Below, piece by piece: positions 18,245 through 29,342 of a DNA stretch of 64,000 nucleotides. The position numbers were made by a program, and so were the translations under genes. Below the pieces are notes generated by a model. The model searched no databases. It saw only the letters and a program-made list of their open reading frames with translations, and was not told where the DNA came from. Source of the stretch: Cupriavidus sp. AU9028 (GTDB lineage Bacteria; Pseudomonadota; Gammaproteobacteria; Burkholderiales; Burkholderiaceae); NCBI RefSeq assembly GCF_019795295.1, contig NZ_JAIMCG010000008.1, positions 124,001 to 188,000 of the forward strand. The letters are read 5' to 3'. Within the stretch, counting starts at the first letter, position 1. Every line of letters begins with the position of its first letter.

Positions 18245-18437
18245 GCACGGAATTACGTTCGCGCGGTAACGGCGCCAATGACCCTGCGCCGTCCGGCTGA
18301 CACTGCATCGCTGCGCACGTTTCGATCGCTTGTTGCTGTTTGACCGCCGTTTGCGCTGCGAGGCCGCAAGTGTAATACAGCGGCTTTCGATTTGCCAAGC
18401 GGACTTCGCAATTTTTCTGCACTGCCAGGCCCGGCCG

Positions 18438-18467
18438 AAAAAAAACCGCAGGGCAAGCCCTGCGGTT
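18438..18467 (-). terminator. Rho-independent terminator of lon
   Basis: Ten-bp stem AACCGCAGGG / CCCTGCGGTT (18444-18467, four-base loop) followed on the minus strand by eight T residues. It lies 34 bases after the lon stop. The remaining gap 18245-18437 holds no gene; the hupB gene often found between lon and ppiD is not there. Confidence 0.92.
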
Positions 18468-18500
18468 CTTTCACCTGCCCAGCGATGACGCCGCCAGCGA

Positions 18501-20912
18501 TCAGTGATGGATCATCTCGTGCGTCGGCGCGCCCTTGTCCTTCACTTCGGCCGGGCTGGCCACCTCTTCAGGCAGCGCCTCCGGCTTGCGCTCCAGCGCC
18601 AGCTCCAGCACCTTGTCGATCCAGCGGACCGGCACGATTTCAATGCTGTTCTTGACGTTGTCCGGGATGTCGGCCAGATCCTTGACGTTCTCCTCCGGAA
18701 TCAGCGCCAGCTTGATGCCGCCCCGGTGGGCCGCCAGCAGCTTCTCCTTCAGACCGCCGATCGGCAGCACCTCGCCGCGCAGCGTGATTTCGCCCGTCAT
18801 CGCCACATCGGCCCGCACCGGGATCCCGGTCAGCACCGACACCAGCGCCGTCGTCATCGCGATACCGGCGGACGGACCGTCCTTCGGCGTCGCGCCTTCC
18901 GGCACGTGGATGTGGATGTCGCGCTTCTCGAACATCTCGTCCGTGATACCCAGCCGGCGTGCCCGCGAACGGACCACCGACCGAGCGGCCTCGACCGATT
19001 CCTTCATCACGTCGCCCAGCGAACCGGTGCGGGTGATATTGCCCTTGCCCGGCATCAGCGCGGCTTCGATGGTCAGCAGGTCGCCGCCCACTTCCGTCCA
19101 CGCCAGACCGGTCACCTGGCCCACCTGGTTTTCCTTGCCGGCCAGGCCGAAGTCGTACTTGCGCACGCCGAGGAATTTGTCCAGGTTGTCCGAATCGACC
19201 TTGACCGTGCCCGTTTCCTTCTTCAGCAGCAGCATCTTGACCACCTTGCGGGCGATCTTCGACACCTCGCGCTCGAGCGAACGTACACCGGCTTCGCGCG
19301 TGTAGTAGCGGATGATGTCGCGAATGGCAGCTTCGGTAACCTCGATCTCGCCCTGCTTCAGCCCGTTATTGCGGATCTGCTTGGGCAGCAGATAACGCTG
19401 GGTGATATTCACCTTCTCTTCTTCGGTATAACCCGACAGGCGAATCACCTCCATCCGGTCCAGCAGCGGCGGCGGAATATTCAGCGAGTTCGACGTGGCG
19501 ACGAACATCACGTCGGACAGGTCGAAATCCACCTCGATATAGTGATCCTGGAACGTATGGTTCTGTTCCGGGTCCAGCACCTCGAGCAGCGCCGACGACG
19601 GATCGCCGCGGAAATCCATGCCCATCTTGTCGATCTCGTCGAGCAGGAAGAGCGGATTGCGCACGCCGACCTTGGTCAGGCTCTGCAGGATCTTGCCGGG
19701 CATCGAACCGATATAGGTGCGGCGGTGACCGCGAATCTCGGCTTCGTCGCGCACGCCGCCCAGCGCCATCCGCACGAACTTGCGGTTGGTCGCGCGAGCC
19801 ACCGACTGCCCGAGCGAGGTCTTGCCCACGCCGGGAGGCCCGACCAGGCACAGGATCGGCGCCTTGACCTTTTCCACGCGCTGCTGCACCGCGAGGTACT
19901 CGAGAATCCGTTCCTTGACCTTCTCCAGGCCGTAGTGGTCCTCGTCGAGCACGCGCTCGGCGTTCGCCAGGTCATTGTTGACCTTGCTCTTCTTGCGCCA
20001 CGGCAGGTTGACCAGCGTGTCGATGTAATTGCGCACGACCGTCGCTTCGGCCGACATCGGCGACATCAGCTTGAGCTTCTTGAACTCGGCCTCGGCCTTC
20101 TTCTTGGCCTCCTTGGGCATGCGGGCGCCCTTGATGCGTTTGTCGAGTTCCTCGAGATCCGCACCTTCCTCGCCCTCACCCAGTTCCTTCTGGATGGCCT
20201 TGACCTGCTCGTTCAGGTAGTACTCGCGCTGGCTCTTCTCCATCTGGCGCTTGACGCGGCCACGGATGCGCTTTTCCACCTGCAGGATATCGATCTCGCC
20301 TTCGAGCTGGGACAGCAGGCTTTCCAGGCGTTCGGTCACATTGACCATTTCCAGGATCTTCTGCTTCTGCTCGAGCTTGATCGGCAGGTGCGCGGCAATG
20401 GTGTCAGCCAGCCGACCCGGCTCGTCGATGCCCGACAGCGACGTCAGGATCTCCGGCGGGATCTTCTTGTTCAGCTTCACGTACTGGTCGAACTGCGAAA
20501 CGATGGCGCGGCGCAGCGCCTCGGTTTCCGCGCTTTCGACCGGTCCGGGCGGCACGGGAATCGCCTCGCACATGAAATGCGATTCGTCCTCGGTCACCTC
20601 GGAGATATTGGCGCGCTGGGTGCCTTCGACCAGCACCTTCACGGTGCCGTCCGGCAGCTTCAGCATTTGCAGGATATTGGCGATACAGCCGACCTCATAG
20701 AGGTCCTCGGCAGTCGGCTCATCCTTTGCTGCCGTCTTCTGGGCCACGAGCATGATGCTCTTGCCCGACTCCATCGCGGTTTCGAGCGCCTTGATGGACT
20801 TCGGGCGACCCACGAACAGCGGAATCACCATGTGCGGAAACACCACCACGTCGCGCAGCGGCAACAGTGGCAGGCGAATCGGCTCAGCCGGGAGGAGTTG
20901 TGTTCCAGACAT
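18501..20912 (-). CDS. lon: ATP-dependent protease La
   Basis: An 803-residue cytoplasmic AAA+ serine protease that degrades damaged and regulatory proteins. It has an N-terminal LON substrate-binding domain and a central coiled coil. Walker A GPPGVGKT lies near residues 356-363 and Walker B is [11 protein letters not shown]. The C-terminal protease domain has catalytic Ser in [14 protein letters not shown] (about residue 680) and Lys in [16 protein letters not shown] (about 723). The length and positions match Escherichia coli Lon closely. It is separated from clpX by a terminator and preceded by a heat-shock-type promoter candidate. GGAGGAG lies about 15 bases before the ATG. Confidence 0.98.
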   Translation of the reverse strand: MSGTQLLPAEPIRLPLLPLRDVVVFPHMVIPLFVGRPKSIKALETAMESGKSIMLVAQKTAAKDEPTAEDLYEVGCIANILQMLKLPDGTVKVLVEGTQRANISEVTEDESHFMCEAIPVPPGPVESAETEALRRAIVSQFDQYVKLNKKIPPEILTSLSGIDEPGRLADTIAAHLPIKLEQKQKILEMVNVTERLESLLSQLEGEIDILQVEKRIRGRVKRQMEKSQREYYLNEQVKAIQKELGEGEEGADLEELDKRIKGARMPKEAKKKAEAEFKKLKLMSPMSAEATVVRNYIDTLVNLPWRKKSKVNNDLANAERVLDEDHYGLEKVKERILEYLAVQQRVEKVKAPILCLVGPPGVGKTSLGQSVARATNRKFVRMALGGVRDEAEIRGHRRTYIGSMPGKILQSLTKVGVRNPLFLLDEIDKMGMDFRGDPSSALLEVLDPEQNHTFQDHYIEVDFDLSDVMFVATSNSLNIPPPLLDRMEVIRLSGYTEEEKVNITQRYLLPKQIRNNGLKQGEIEVTEAAIRDIIRYYTREAGVRSLEREVSKIARKVVKMLLLKKETGTVKVDSDNLDKFLGVRKYDFGLAGKENQVGQVTGLAWTEVGGDLLTIEAALMPGKGNITRTGSLGDVMKESVEAARSVVRSRARRLGITDEMFEKRDIHIHVPEGATPKDGPSAGIAMTTALVSVLTGIPVRADVAMTGEITLRGEVLPIGGLKEKLLAAHRGGIKLALIPEENVKDLADIPDNVKNSIEIVPVRWIDKVLELALERKPEALPEEVASPAEVKDKGAPTHEMIHH

Positions 20913-20941
20913 CAGTTTCCCCGTTCAGTCATTTAAGGCGT

Positions 20942-20969
20942 AAATTGGGTCGCACGAACCGATTACAAG
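20942..20969 (-). promoter_or_regulatory. Candidate sigma-32 heat-shock promoter of lon
   Basis: On the minus strand CTTGTAA (20969-20963) and CCCAATTT (20949-20942) are separated by 13 bases. The Escherichia coli sigma-32 consensus is CTTGAAA, 11-16 bases, CCCCATNT. The match is 6/7 and 6 of 7 defined positions. Transcription would begin about 20 bases before the lon start codon, and lon is a classic heat-shock gene. Confidence 0.65.
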
Positions 20970-21080
20970 ATGGCAATCGCCGATCGGATCGCAGCGTCAG
21001 TCAAATGACGACCCCGACACTTCAGAAACACGCGCAAACAGCATACCCGCCTTTCATTTTCACCGCCGGGCGAATTAACG

Positions 21081-21110
21081 AAAAAAAGCCGCTCGCTTCT
21101 CGCGAACGGC
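21081..21110 (-). terminator. Rho-independent terminator of clpX
   Basis: Stem 21088-21096 with 21102-21110 (nine pairs, one G-T) and a five-base loop. Seven T residues follow on the minus strand. It lies 49 bases after the clpX stop and separates clpX from lon. Confidence 0.92.
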
Positions 21111-21158
21111 CCTGGGGGCTGGTAGCCGGCGGCGGCCAGGCCGGCCGCCGGGTTCGCT

Positions 21159-22433
21159 TCAGTTGGACCCTGCCACCTTGGGTTGATCCTCGTACATCAG
21201 CAACGGCGGCGCGTCGCCATCGATCGTGTTCTCGTCGATGACCACTTTTTGCACGCCCTTGTAGTTCGGCAGGTCGTACATCACGTCCATCAGCGATTGT
21301 TCGAGAATCGAACGCAGGCCGCGGGCGCCGGTCTTGCGGCGAATGGCCTTGCGGGCGATGGCGGACAGGGCTGCCGGCCGGATTTCCAGTTCGACGCCTT
21401 CCATCGCCAGCAGTTTCTGATATTGCTTGACGAGCGCATTCTTCGGCTCGACCAGAATCTGCATCAGCGCCGCCTCGTCCAGCTTGGACAGCGTCGCGAC
21501 CACCGGCAGACGACCGATCAGTTCCGGAATCAGGCCGAACTTGATCAGGTCTTCCGGCTCGGTCTGCGGCAGCACTTCGCTGGCATCCCGCTCTTCCTTG
21601 CTCTGCACCTGCGCGGCAAAACCGATGCCGGTCTTGTCCGAGCGCTGCATGATGACCTTTTCGAGGCCATCGAAGGCGCCGCCGCAAATGAACAGGATGT
21701 TGGTCGTGTCCACCTGCAGGAAGTCCTGATTCGGGTGCTTGCGCCCGCCCTGCGGCGGCACCGACGCCATCGTGCCCTCGATCAGCTTCAGCAGCGCCTG
21801 CTGCACGCCCTCGCCGGAGACGTCGCGCGTGATCGACGGGTTGTCCGACTTGCGCGAGATCTTGTCGATTTCGTCGATATAGACGATGCCGCGCTGCGCC
21901 TTCTCGACTTCGTAATTGCAGTTCTGCAGCAGCTTCTGGATGATGTTCTCGACATCCTCGCCGACATAGCCGGCTTCCGTCAGCGTGGTGGCGTCCGCGA
22001 TCACGAACGGCACGTTCAGCAGCCTCGCGAGCGTCTGGGCGAGCAGCGTCTTGCCCGAGCCGGTCGGACCGATCAGCAGGATGTTGCTCTTGGACAACTC
22101 GACGTCGTCCTTCTTGCCCAGGTGCTTCAGGCGCTTGTAGTGGTTGTAGACCGCTACCGCAAGAATCTTCTTGGCCTGCTCCTGCCCGATCACGTACTGA
22201 TCCAGGCTGTCGCGGATCTCGTGCGGCGTCGGGAGATCCGATTTCGCGGCCGAGGGGGCGTCCTTGTCGGCTCCCGCGGCTTCATCGCGAATGATCTCGT
22301 TACACAGGTCGATGCATTCGTCGCAGATGAACACCGACGGGCCGGCGATCAGCTTCTTGACCTCGTGCTGGCTTTTGCCGCAGAACGAGCAATACAGAAG
22401 CTTCTCGCTGGATGAACCTTTTTTGTCCGCCAT
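21159..22433 (-). CDS. clpX: ATP-dependent Clp protease ATP-binding subunit ClpX
   Basis: A 424-residue AAA+ unfoldase that feeds substrates to ClpP. The N-terminal zinc-binding domain has Cys15, Cys18, Cys37 and Cys40 (CSFC...CDEC). Walker A GPTGSGKT is near residue 120 and Walker B is [11 protein letters not shown]. The pore loop is GYVGED and the ClpP-contacting tripeptide region is near [12 protein letters not shown]. Sensor motifs ([12 protein letters not shown]) are intact. It is downstream of clpP with a 236-bp gap holding a stem-loop, so it may have its own promoter; TATGAT at 22501-22506 on the minus strand is a weak -10 candidate. Confidence 0.98.
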   Translation of the reverse strand: MADKKGSSSEKLLYCSFCGKSQHEVKKLIAGPSVFICDECIDLCNEIIRDEAAGADKDAPSAAKSDLPTPHEIRDSLDQYVIGQEQAKKILAVAVYNHYKRLKHLGKKDDVELSKSNILLIGPTGSGKTLLAQTLARLLNVPFVIADATTLTEAGYVGEDVENIIQKLLQNCNYEVEKAQRGIVYIDEIDKISRKSDNPSITRDVSGEGVQQALLKLIEGTMASVPPQGGRKHPNQDFLQVDTTNILFICGGAFDGLEKVIMQRSDKTGIGFAAQVQSKEERDASEVLPQTEPEDLIKFGLIPELIGRLPVVATLSKLDEAALMQILVEPKNALVKQYQKLLAMEGVELEIRPAALSAIARKAIRRKTGARGLRSILEQSLMDVMYDLPNYKGVQKVVIDENTIDGDAPPLLMYEDQPKVAGSN

Positions 22434-22562
22434 AGGAATAAGTCACATTAGCAGGGTGCGTGCCGGGCCGGAGACGGCCTGGGCGATCCGCGTCAAACGC
22501 ATCATACGCCAAAACCTTCGGCACAGCGGGCGGGCCACCACGGAGTGGGGGCAAACGCGACA

Positions 22563-22583
22563 AACGAGGCGCGAGGCCTCGTT
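22563..22583. other. Stem-loop between clpP and clpX
   Basis: AACGAGGC / GCCTCGTT arms (22563-22570, 22576-22583) around a five-base loop, about 90 bases after the clpP stop. Only an imperfect T-rich tail follows on the minus strand. It may act as an attenuator or RNA-stability element. Confidence 0.5.
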
Positions 22584-22669
22584 CGGGTGTACGCTGGTTC
22601 GTTTCCGGAAAAAGAGACGCAACATTTGCTTCCCTTCCCCGGCGCCGGGTTTTCCGGCGATCCCGTGCC

Positions 22670-23320
22670 TTAGAGGCGGCGGGCGATCACCTTGTCGATC
22701 AGGCCATAGTCGACCGCCTGGTCACCGCTCATGAAATTGTCGCGGTCGGTGTCCCGGGCGATTTTCTCGACCGGTTGGCCGGTCACTTCCGCCAGGATGC
22801 TGTTCAGGCGCTCGCGCAGGTACAGGATCTCGCGTGCCTGGATCTCGATATCGGAGGCTTGGCCACGCGCACCGCCCAGCGGCTGGTGAATCATGATCCG
22901 CGAATTGGGCAGCGCGAAGCGCTTGCCCTTGGCGCCGGCGGCCAGCAGGAACGCGCCCATGCTGGCGGCCATGCCCATGCACAGCGTGGACACGTCCGGC
23001 TTGATGAACTGCATGGTGTCGTAGACCGCCAGACCCGCCGAGACGGAACCGCCCGGCGAGTTGATGTAGAGGAAGACATCCTTGTCGGGATTCTCGCTCT
23101 CCAGGAACAGCAGCTGCGCCACCACCAGGTTGGCGGTCTGGTCGTTGACTTCGCCGACCATGAACACCACACGCTCCCTCAGCAGGCGCGAATAGATGTC
23201 ATAGGCGCGCTCGCCCCGGCCAGACTGCTCGACCACCATCGGCACCAGACCCAAACCCTGGGTTTCCAGCGCAGAGGCCTGGGTGGTGGCGAGACGTTCG
23301 AGCAAATCGTTGCGGGTCAT
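22670..23320 (-). CDS. clpP: ATP-dependent Clp protease proteolytic subunit
   Basis: A 216-residue serine peptidase forming the double-heptamer chamber that works with ClpX. The catalytic triad is visible: Ser120 in [14 protein letters not shown], His145 in [10 protein letters not shown] and Asp near 194 in [25 protein letters not shown] is the oxyanion/substrate strand. The start at 23320 is supported by GGAG seven bases upstream and gives the usual short propeptide. It follows tig after 55 bases that contain a hairpin. Confidence 0.98.
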   Translation of the reverse strand: MTRNDLLERLATTQASALETQGLGLVPMVVEQSGRGERAYDIYSRLLRERVVFMVGEVNDQTANLVVAQLLFLESENPDKDVFLYINSPGGSVSAGLAVYDTMQFIKPDVSTLCMGMAASMGAFLLAAGAKGKRFALPNSRIMIHQPLGGARGQASDIEIQAREILYLRERLNSILAEVTGQPVEKIARDTDRDNFMSGDQAVDYGLIDKVIARRL

Positions 23321-23344
23321 GCAGGTTCTCCAGTGTGGTGTGCA

Positions 23345-23368
23345 GCGGTGCCCCGGCAAGGGCACCGC
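23345..23368 (-). other. Stem-loop between tig and clpP
   Basis: Nine-bp arms GCGGTGCCC (23345-23353) and GGGCACCGC (23360-23368) right after the tig stop. No T-run follows, so it is probably not a full terminator. It may adjust the relative level of Tig and ClpP. Confidence 0.5.
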
Positions 23369-23375
23369 GTCGCCA

Positions 23376-24734
23376 TCAGGCGGCTTGCGGGCCGTTGCCT
23401 TCGGCGGTCAGCTCTTCGAAGGACACCTGCTTGTCGGTGACCTTGGCGTGCTGGCACACGAAATTTACCACGTTGTTTTCCAGCACGTAGGCTTCCATCT
23501 CGGCCAGGCGCTGCTGGTCGCCGTAGTACCAGCGCATGACTTCCTTCGGATCCTCGTAGCTCTTGGCGAACTCCTCGATCTCGGCCTTGATCTGGTCGGC
23601 CTTCGCTTCCAGGCCATTGGCCTTGACGATCTCGGCCAGGATCAGACCCAGCTTGACGCGGCGCTCGGCCTGGCCGGCGAACATCTCGGCGGGGATCGGC
23701 ATGTCCTTGGCGTTCGGCATGCCACGCTGTTCCAGGTCACGGCGCGCCATTTCCACCAGGCGCTCCTGGTCCTGTTCGACCAGCGCCTTCGGCACGTCCA
23801 GTTCCGCCGCCTTCAGCAGCGCTTCCATCACCTGGTCCTTGAGCATCGAGTGCGTGCGGCGCTTGACCTCACGCTCCAGGTTCTCGCGGATGTCGGCGCG
23901 CATCTTCTCGACGCTGCCTTCGGCGATGCCCAGCGAACGGGCGAACTCTTCGTTCACTTCCGGCAGGTGCGCCCACTCGATCTGCTTCATCGTGATGGTG
24001 AACTCGGCCGTCTTGCCCGCCACTTCCTTGCCGTGATAGTCCTCGGGGAACGACAGCGGGAAGGTCTTGCTCTCGCCGACCTTCAGGCCCAGCGCGGCCT
24101 GTTCGAATTCGGCCAGCATGCGGCCCTCGCCCAGCACGAAGGCGAAGTCTTCCGCCTTGCCGCCTGCGAACTCGACACCGTCGATCTTGCCGACGAAGTC
24201 CACCGTCACGCGGTCGCCATTCTGGGCCGCGGCCTCGCCGCCGCCGTCGCCATGCTCGCCGGCTTCGCCGCGCGGATGGTAGTGGACGCGCTGCTTGCGC
24301 AGGATGTCGATGGTCTTGTCGATCTCGGCGTCGCCGATCTCGGTCTTGGTGCGGGTGACTTCGGCCGCCGACAGGTCGCCGATCTTCACTTCCGGATACA
24401 CCTCGAAGGTGGCGTCGAACGCCACTTCGTCCTCACCCACGCCTTCGGTGCGGATCTCGAACTTCGGCTGGCCGGCGACCTTGACGTCCTGCTCGCGCGT
24501 GATGTCGAAGAACTTGCGGGCGGCCTTGTCGAAGCGCACTTCGAATTCGACCTGCTGGCCGTACTGCTTCTCGACCATCTTCATCGGCACCTTGCCCGGG
24601 CGGAAGCCAGACATCTTCACCGTCTTCGACAGGCGAACCAGGCGCTCCTGCTTTTCCTTTTCGACTTCGGCCTTCGGAATGGCCAGGGTCACCTTGCGGT
24701 CCAGTTTGCCGAGGTTTTCAATCACATTCGACAT
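23376..24734 (-). CDS. tig: Trigger factor, ribosome-associated chaperone
   Basis: A 452-residue chaperone that binds nascent chains at the ribosome exit tunnel. The ribosome-docking signature GFRPGKVP is at residues 43-50. An FKBP-type prolyl isomerase domain spans roughly residues 165-255 ([18 protein letters not shown] ... [21 protein letters not shown]). A helical C-terminal chaperone cradle follows. A short Gly/Glu-rich insert ([15 protein letters not shown]) precedes the FKBP domain. An in-frame TTG at 24743 is possible but the ATG at 24734 gives the standard [14 protein letters not shown] start. First gene of the tig-clpP-clpX group. Confidence 0.97.
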   Translation of the reverse strand: MSNVIENLGKLDRKVTLAIPKAEVEKEKQERLVRLSKTVKMSGFRPGKVPMKMVEKQYGQQVEFEVRFDKAARKFFDITREQDVKVAGQPKFEIRTEGVGEDEVAFDATFEVYPEVKIGDLSAAEVTRTKTEIGDAEIDKTIDILRKQRVHYHPRGEAGEHGDGGGEAAAQNGDRVTVDFVGKIDGVEFAGGKAEDFAFVLGEGRMLAEFEQAALGLKVGESKTFPLSFPEDYHGKEVAGKTAEFTITMKQIEWAHLPEVNEEFARSLGIAEGSVEKMRADIRENLEREVKRRTHSMLKDQVMEALLKAAELDVPKALVEQDQERLVEMARRDLEQRGMPNAKDMPIPAEMFAGQAERRVKLGLILAEIVKANGLEAKADQIKAEIEEFAKSYEDPKEVMRWYYGDQQRLAEMEAYVLENNVVNFVCQHAKVTDKQVSFEELTAEGNGPQAA

Positions 24735-24871
24735 GGTCGTCAATCCAATCCAGAAATGTTGTCGTGTTCGTCAGCGCTCCGCTTGCGTGCCCGACGGGCT
24801 GGTGGCCGGTTCGCCCACCAGGCCTGGCAAGCAGGCGCGAACAGCGAACTCCGCGCAAACGGAAAACGCGG

Positions 24872-24880
24872 ATTATCGCA
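24872..24880 (-). promoter_or_regulatory. Extended -10 promoter candidate for tig
   Basis: On the minus strand TGC-GATAAT forms an extended -10 (five of six in the hexamer) about 140 bases before the tig start. No convincing -35 is found, as is common with extended -10 promoters. Confidence 0.4.
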
Positions 24881-24906
24881 CGGTTTTGATTCGCTTCCGT
24901 CAGTTT

Positions 24907-26967
24907 TCACCCCGAATGCGGGTAATCCACGTCGGCGGGCGCACCGCCAGAGGCGCCGTCGCCGGTCGCGCCCAGGCCAAACTCCCCATGCCGTAGCGCG
25001 CGCAGCAGCAGCCGCGCGGGATCCAGCGCATCGGCCAGGTCCGACTCCACCGGTAGTGGCTCGCCTTCGATGCGGCTTGCGACCAATTCCGCCCCCAGCG
25101 CGGCCCACGTCAGCCCGCGCGAAGCCAGCGCCAGCAGGCCATAGAGGCCCGGCAGCCGCGGAATGTCGCGCAGGTGAGCGCCGCGCAGCGAGGCCGCGCG
25201 CACGGCGCAGGCGTCCTCATCGGGCAACGCCCCGACCCATGGCAGCCGGTTGTAGGAGACGCTGCGCACGCCCACATAGCCGCGCAGCGCGGCGAGGTCG
25301 AGCTGCTGCAGCGCTGGCGCCAGCGGCGGCAGCAGCGCCGACAGGCGGGCCAGGTTGGCGGCGTGCGTTGCCGTTCGCTCCACCAGCGGCCCCTCGTCCG
25401 GTTCGTAGCTCGAGCCGATCCTTGCCACGCCGTGCGCGTCGAGCGGCAGCAGATAGCCGGCCCCGCTGATCACGCAGTCGGGCCAGCCATGCTCCCGGCC
25501 GACGCCGACCGCCTGCAGCGTGGCGGGCGGCAATGTCGTCAATTGACCGCGGACCCGCCGGATCGGCATCGTCCCCAGCGGCAGCAGTTGCAGCGCGGCA
25601 TCGGCATTGGCCAGCACCACCACCGGCGCGCTGGCGATCACGCCGCCTGCATCGTCGCGCAGCTCCCACAGGTCACCGCTGCGCCGAAGCGCGGCGACAT
25701 GGCAGCCGAACCGGGTCGACACCCTGCCCCGCTGCGCGGCCATCGCCAGTTGCGCGGCACAGATATCCGGCGGCGCGGCCCAGCCGGAGAGCGGGAACCA
25801 GAGGCCGCCGCGCGGCACGGGAGCGCCATGCGCCGTCGCCGCTTCGTCCGCCGACATCCAGCGCAGGAAGGCCTCCGGCAAGGCAAGCGCGTCCAGCGCC
25901 TGCTTCTGCAACACCTCGTCCTCGTCGCTGCGACCGATCTGCAGCACGCCAGTGCCGTGCCAGCCCACCGGATGACCGGCGCGAGCCAGGTCTTCCCAAT
26001 AGCGCCGGGCGTACAGATTGCCGGCGCGCGAGAGCCGCGACAGCGCCGCGTCGTCCACGGAAAGATGCGGGTGCATCGCCGCGGCGCGATGGGAAGAGGT
26101 GACGCCGGCAGGGCCCTCGCAGGCATCGATCAGCGTGACGTCCCAGCCCCGCGCGGTGAGGCGCTCCGTCATCGCGCAGCCGCTCAGGCCCGCACCGACC
26201 ACAATGGCCTTCCGCCGGCTCCAGCTGCCGACCAGAGGCGCGGGATGCCGCCGGCGGCGACCGCCGGGCAATCGAGCGATGGTCATATCGCGCTTGGTGC
26301 CGAAGCCCGGCGCCTTGGCCACCTCGAAGCCGGCAGCCTGCAAGCCGCGGCGCACGAAGCCGGCGGCGGTATAGGTGGCAAGCGTAGCGTCGTCCCTTGC
26401 CAGACGGGCCAATCCCTTCATCACGCCCGGCTGCCACATCTCGGCGTTGCGCGATGGCGAGAAGCCGTCCAGATAGAAGGCGTCCGCGCCCAGGGACAAG
26501 CGCGGCAGCAGCGACTCGACATCGCCGAAGGCCAGTGTCAGCACCACCGCACCGCCGTCGAACGCCAGACGGTGCAAGCCCCCGATCGGCAGGGGCCAGT
26601 CCTCGCGCAGCGATGCGGCAAGCGGGGCGAGGTCCGCAGGCAGCGACGCATGCACGGTCGCCAGACCCTCCCGGGTGAATGGGTGCTTCTCGATCGAGAC
26701 GAAATGCAGCGTGCCGCATCGGTCCGGATCCTCGCGCCAGGCTTGCCAGGTGGCGAGGAAATTCAGCCCCTGGCCAAACCCTGTCTCCGCGATGACGAAC
26801 TGATGGCGGCCGCCCCAGCGCTGCGGCAGGCCGTTGCCACCGAGGAACACGTGCCGGGCCTGCGCCAGCCCGCCCTCGACACTGTGATAGACGTCGTCAT
26901 AGCGGGGCGAATAGGGCGTGCCGTCGGCCGACAGGATCGGCTCGGCTGTCTCCAGGGCGCGGGACAT
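24907..26967 (-). CDS. mnmC: tRNA 5-methylaminomethyl-2-thiouridine biosynthesis bifunctional protein
   Basis: Performs the last two steps of mnm5s2U synthesis at the tRNA wobble position. The C-terminal FAD domain removes the carboxymethyl group and the N-terminal domain methylates with S-adenosylmethionine. Visible: [14 protein letters not shown] (SAM motif, near residue 62) and [17 protein letters not shown] in the methyltransferase half; [17 protein letters not shown] then GWDVTLID (FAD fold), and [18 protein letters not shown] in the oxidase half. The start at 26967 gives 686 residues, normal for the fusion. It is divergent from rlmJ, another RNA methyltransferase, with a 212-bp gap. Confidence 0.95.
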   Translation of the reverse strand: MSRALETAEPILSADGTPYSPRYDDVYHSVEGGLAQARHVFLGGNGLPQRWGGRHQFVIAETGFGQGLNFLATWQAWREDPDRCGTLHFVSIEKHPFTREGLATVHASLPADLAPLAASLREDWPLPIGGLHRLAFDGGAVVLTLAFGDVESLLPRLSLGADAFYLDGFSPSRNAEMWQPGVMKGLARLARDDATLATYTAAGFVRRGLQAAGFEVAKAPGFGTKRDMTIARLPGGRRRRHPAPLVGSWSRRKAIVVGAGLSGCAMTERLTARGWDVTLIDACEGPAGVTSSHRAAAMHPHLSVDDAALSRLSRAGNLYARRYWEDLARAGHPVGWHGTGVLQIGRSDEDEVLQKQALDALALPEAFLRWMSADEAATAHGAPVPRGGLWFPLSGWAAPPDICAAQLAMAAQRGRVSTRFGCHVAALRRSGDLWELRDDAGGVIASAPVVVLANADAALQLLPLGTMPIRRVRGQLTTLPPATLQAVGVGREHGWPDCVISGAGYLLPLDAHGVARIGSSYEPDEGPLVERTATHAANLARLSALLPPLAPALQQLDLAALRGYVGVRSVSYNRLPWVGALPDEDACAVRAASLRGAHLRDIPRLPGLYGLLALASRGLTWAALGAELVASRIEGEPLPVESDLADALDPARLLLRALRHGEFGLGATGDGASGGAPADVDYPHSG

Positions 26968-27179
26968 CGGTGGGAATCGGCGGTAATCGGGGGAATCGGA
27001 AGCGAAGATGGGGAGCGGAGATCGGATCGGCGACCGGTGACTTGCGCCCTCCGGAGCGCACGGACGGTTCCGCCTTCGCCCCCGGGGCGTCGCCGCGGAT
27101 GGTAGCATGGCGGCCCTGCCCCGCCCCTTCCCGATCGGCCCTCGATGCCAGGCCGGGGCACGCCGAATCTGCCGTCCCC

Positions 27180-28046
27180 ATGCTCAGCTACCGTCACGCC
27201 TTTCACGCCGGCAACCATGCCGATGTCCTCAAGCACGCCATCGTCACCCACCTGCTCGACTACCTGACGCGCAAGGACAAGGCCTTCTGGTATATCGACA
27301 CGCATGCCGGCGCCGGACTGTATGCGCTCGACGAGGGCTACGCGACGAAAAAGTCCGAGTTCGAGACCGGTATCGGGCCATTGTGGCGTGCCTGGCGCGC
27401 CAGCACCGGTGGCCGGCCGATGCCGCCGTTGCTGGAGGAATACCTGGAGCAGGTGCAGCAACTGAATCCCGACGGCAACCTGCGTCACTACCCGGGCTCG
27501 CCCTGGCTGGCCTGGCAACTGCTGCGCGATCAGGACCGGCTGCGGCTGTTCGAGCTGCACAGCACCGAGATCCAGGTGCTCGGCAACAATTTCCGCGGTG
27601 CCGGGCGCCGCGTGATGCTGTACGACGGCGACGGCTTCGGAGGCATCAAGGCGATCTTGCCTCCGCCCCCGCGCCGGGCGCTGGTGCTGATCGATCCGTC
27701 CTACGAGGACAAGCGCGACTACCAGCGCACCGTGCAGTGCGTCCGCGACGGCCTGGAGCGCTTCGCCACCGGCACCTATGCGGTCTGGTATCCACAGGTA
27801 CAGCGGCGGGAGTCGGCCCAGTTGCCGGCGCAGCTCAAGGCATTGGGGGCCGCCAGCTGGCTGCATGCCACGCTGACGGTGAAGCATCCCGTTGCCGGCG
27901 GTCTCGGGCTGCACGGCAGCGGCATGTTCATCGTCAATCCGCCCTATACGCTACGCCCCTTGCTGGAAGCCGCATTGCCCGAGCTGGTCGCATTGCTCGG
28001 CCAGGACGACGGCGCCCGGTTCAGCCTGGAAGGCGAGCAGCAGTAG
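27180..28046 (+). CDS. rlmJ: 23S rRNA (adenine(2030)-N6)-methyltransferase
   Basis: A 288-residue SAM-dependent methyltransferase. The N-terminus [20 protein letters not shown] is highly characteristic of Rlm[14 protein letters not shown] is the SAM-binding strand and [12 protein letters not shown] corresponds to the catalytic DPPYE-type motif, with Ser replacing the second Pro of the usual form. The C-terminal [12 protein letters not shown] is also typical. The start is chosen to match the invariant [12 protein letters not shown]. Confidence 0.95.
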   Translation: MLSYRHAFHAGNHADVLKHAIVTHLLDYLTRKDKAFWYIDTHAGAGLYALDEGYATKKSEFETGIGPLWRAWRASTGGRPMPPLLEEYLEQVQQLNPDGNLRHYPGSPWLAWQLLRDQDRLRLFELHSTEIQVLGNNFRGAGRRVMLYDGDGFGGIKAILPPPPRRALVLIDPSYEDKRDYQRTVQCVRDGLERFATGTYAVWYPQVQRRESAQLPAQLKALGAASWLHATLTVKHPVAGGLGLHGSGMFIVNPPYTLRPLLEAALPELVALLGQDDGARFSLEGEQQ

Positions 28047-28175
28047 CCCCATGGCGCCCCGAGGCGCCGCACCGAGGTTGTGGGCTACCATATCGGCCGA
28101 TGGCGGTGGCCACGGCCCAGGGGGCAGCATCACCTGTGTCGTCGCTGCCCACAGAGTGTAGAAACACCGAACTGC

Positions 28176-29153
28176 ATGATTCCTGCCCCGATTCCGGCCA
28201 ATGAGCCGCAACGGTTGAGCGCGCTTCGCTCGCTCAACTTGCTCGACTCCGACGTCGAAGAGCGCTTTGACCGCATTACCCGGCTCGCCAGGCGCCTGTT
28301 CGACGTACCCATCGCCGTCGTCAGCCTGGTGGATGCCGACCGCCAGTGGTTCAAGTCGTCTTATGGCATGGCCGTGCGAGAAACGCCGCGCGAGCACTCC
28401 TTCTGCGCCCATGCCATCCTTGAACAGAACGTGATGGTGGTCCCGGATGCCACCCAGGACGCGCGCTTTCACGACAGCCCGTTGGTCACCGGCAAGCCCC
28501 ACGTGCGCTTCTACGCCGGCTGTCCGCTGACGGCCGGTCAGGGTGCCACCGTCGGCACGCTCTGCCTGATGGATGACAAGCCGCGCAAGATGGACGACCA
28601 CGACCAGGCGCTGCTGCGCGATCTGGCGCGACTGGTGGAGCAGGAGCTGGTCGCCACGCAGCTGGCGTCAATGGACGATCTGACCCATCTGTCCAACCGC
28701 CGCGGCTTCACCATGCTGGGCGAACGGGCGCTGGAAACGTGCCGCCGCCATCAGTGGACGGCCGCCCTGCTGTTCTTCGACCTGGACCAGTTCAAGCCGA
28801 TCAACGACCGCTACGGGCACGCCGAGGGCGACCGCGCCCTGCAAGGCTTCGCCAACCTGTTGCGTGCGAACCTGCGCTATACCGACGTCATCGGCAGAAT
28901 CGGCGGGGACGAATTCGTGGTGCTGCTGGTCGCGACCACGCCTGCCGGCACCGAGAACATGATCGAGCGACTGCGCGAAAGCCTGGATACCTACAACCGT
29001 GACCAGCAGCGCGGTTACGAGCTGCGCTTCAGCGTCGGCGCGGTCAGTTTCGATCCGGCCCGCCATGCGTTGATGGCCGACCTTCTCGCCGAGGGCGACC
29101 AGCAGATGTACCGCAACAAGCGCGAGCGGCGCGCTGACACGTCCGGGCAGTAA
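28176..29153 (+). CDS. GAF-GGDEF diguanylate cyclase
   Basis: A 325-residue cytoplasmic enzyme predicted to make cyclic di-GMP. Residues about 25-155 form a GAF sensor domain (ERFDRITRLARRLFDVPIAVVSLVD ... REHSFCAHAI ... FYAGCPLTAGQGATVGTLCLMD). Residues about 165-318 form a GGDEF domain with the intact active motif GGDEF in RIGGDEFVVLL. The inhibitory I-site RxxD is present as RYTD five residues before it, so product feedback is expected. There is no membrane segment or partner phosphodiesterase nearby. The GAF part contains Cys and His but no obvious heme or phytochrome ligand set, so the signal is unknown. The start at 28176 removes a basic N-terminal extension. Confidence 0.93.
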   Translation: MIPAPIPANEPQRLSALRSLNLLDSDVEERFDRITRLARRLFDVPIAVVSLVDADRQWFKSSYGMAVRETPREHSFCAHAILEQNVMVVPDATQDARFHDSPLVTGKPHVRFYAGCPLTAGQGATVGTLCLMDDKPRKMDDHDQALLRDLARLVEQELVATQLASMDDLTHLSNRRGFTMLGERALETCRRHQWTAALLFFDLDQFKPINDRYGHAEGDRALQGFANLLRANLRYTDVIGRIGGDEFVVLLVATTPAGTENMIERLRESLDTYNRDQQRGYELRFSVGAVSFDPARHALMADLLAEGDQQMYRNKRERRADTSGQ

Positions 29154-29342
29154 GCGGGCACCGCTCCCAGCGCAATCCCGGCCCTTGCCCATCGTTGCCG
29201 AACAGGCTTTTACATTTCGCAACGCTTACAGGCATGCCGCCGGCGCCCTCCTTGCCAGAAGCAAAAGTGGGCACGCGTTTGCTGAAATCCTCGCCCCGTT
29301 GCTCGCCCACACTCTCCGAAGACCCACGGTCTGGAGGAAACC

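Noticed and set aside
18504-20936. 810-codon open frame antisense to lon
   Set aside because: It mirrors the lon codons exactly and shows the Leu/His/Arg-rich composition of an antisense shadow; lon is certain.
22501-22506. TATGAT as a firm clpX promoter
   Set aside because: It lacks a -35 match; it is mentioned only as a weak candidate in the clpX entry.
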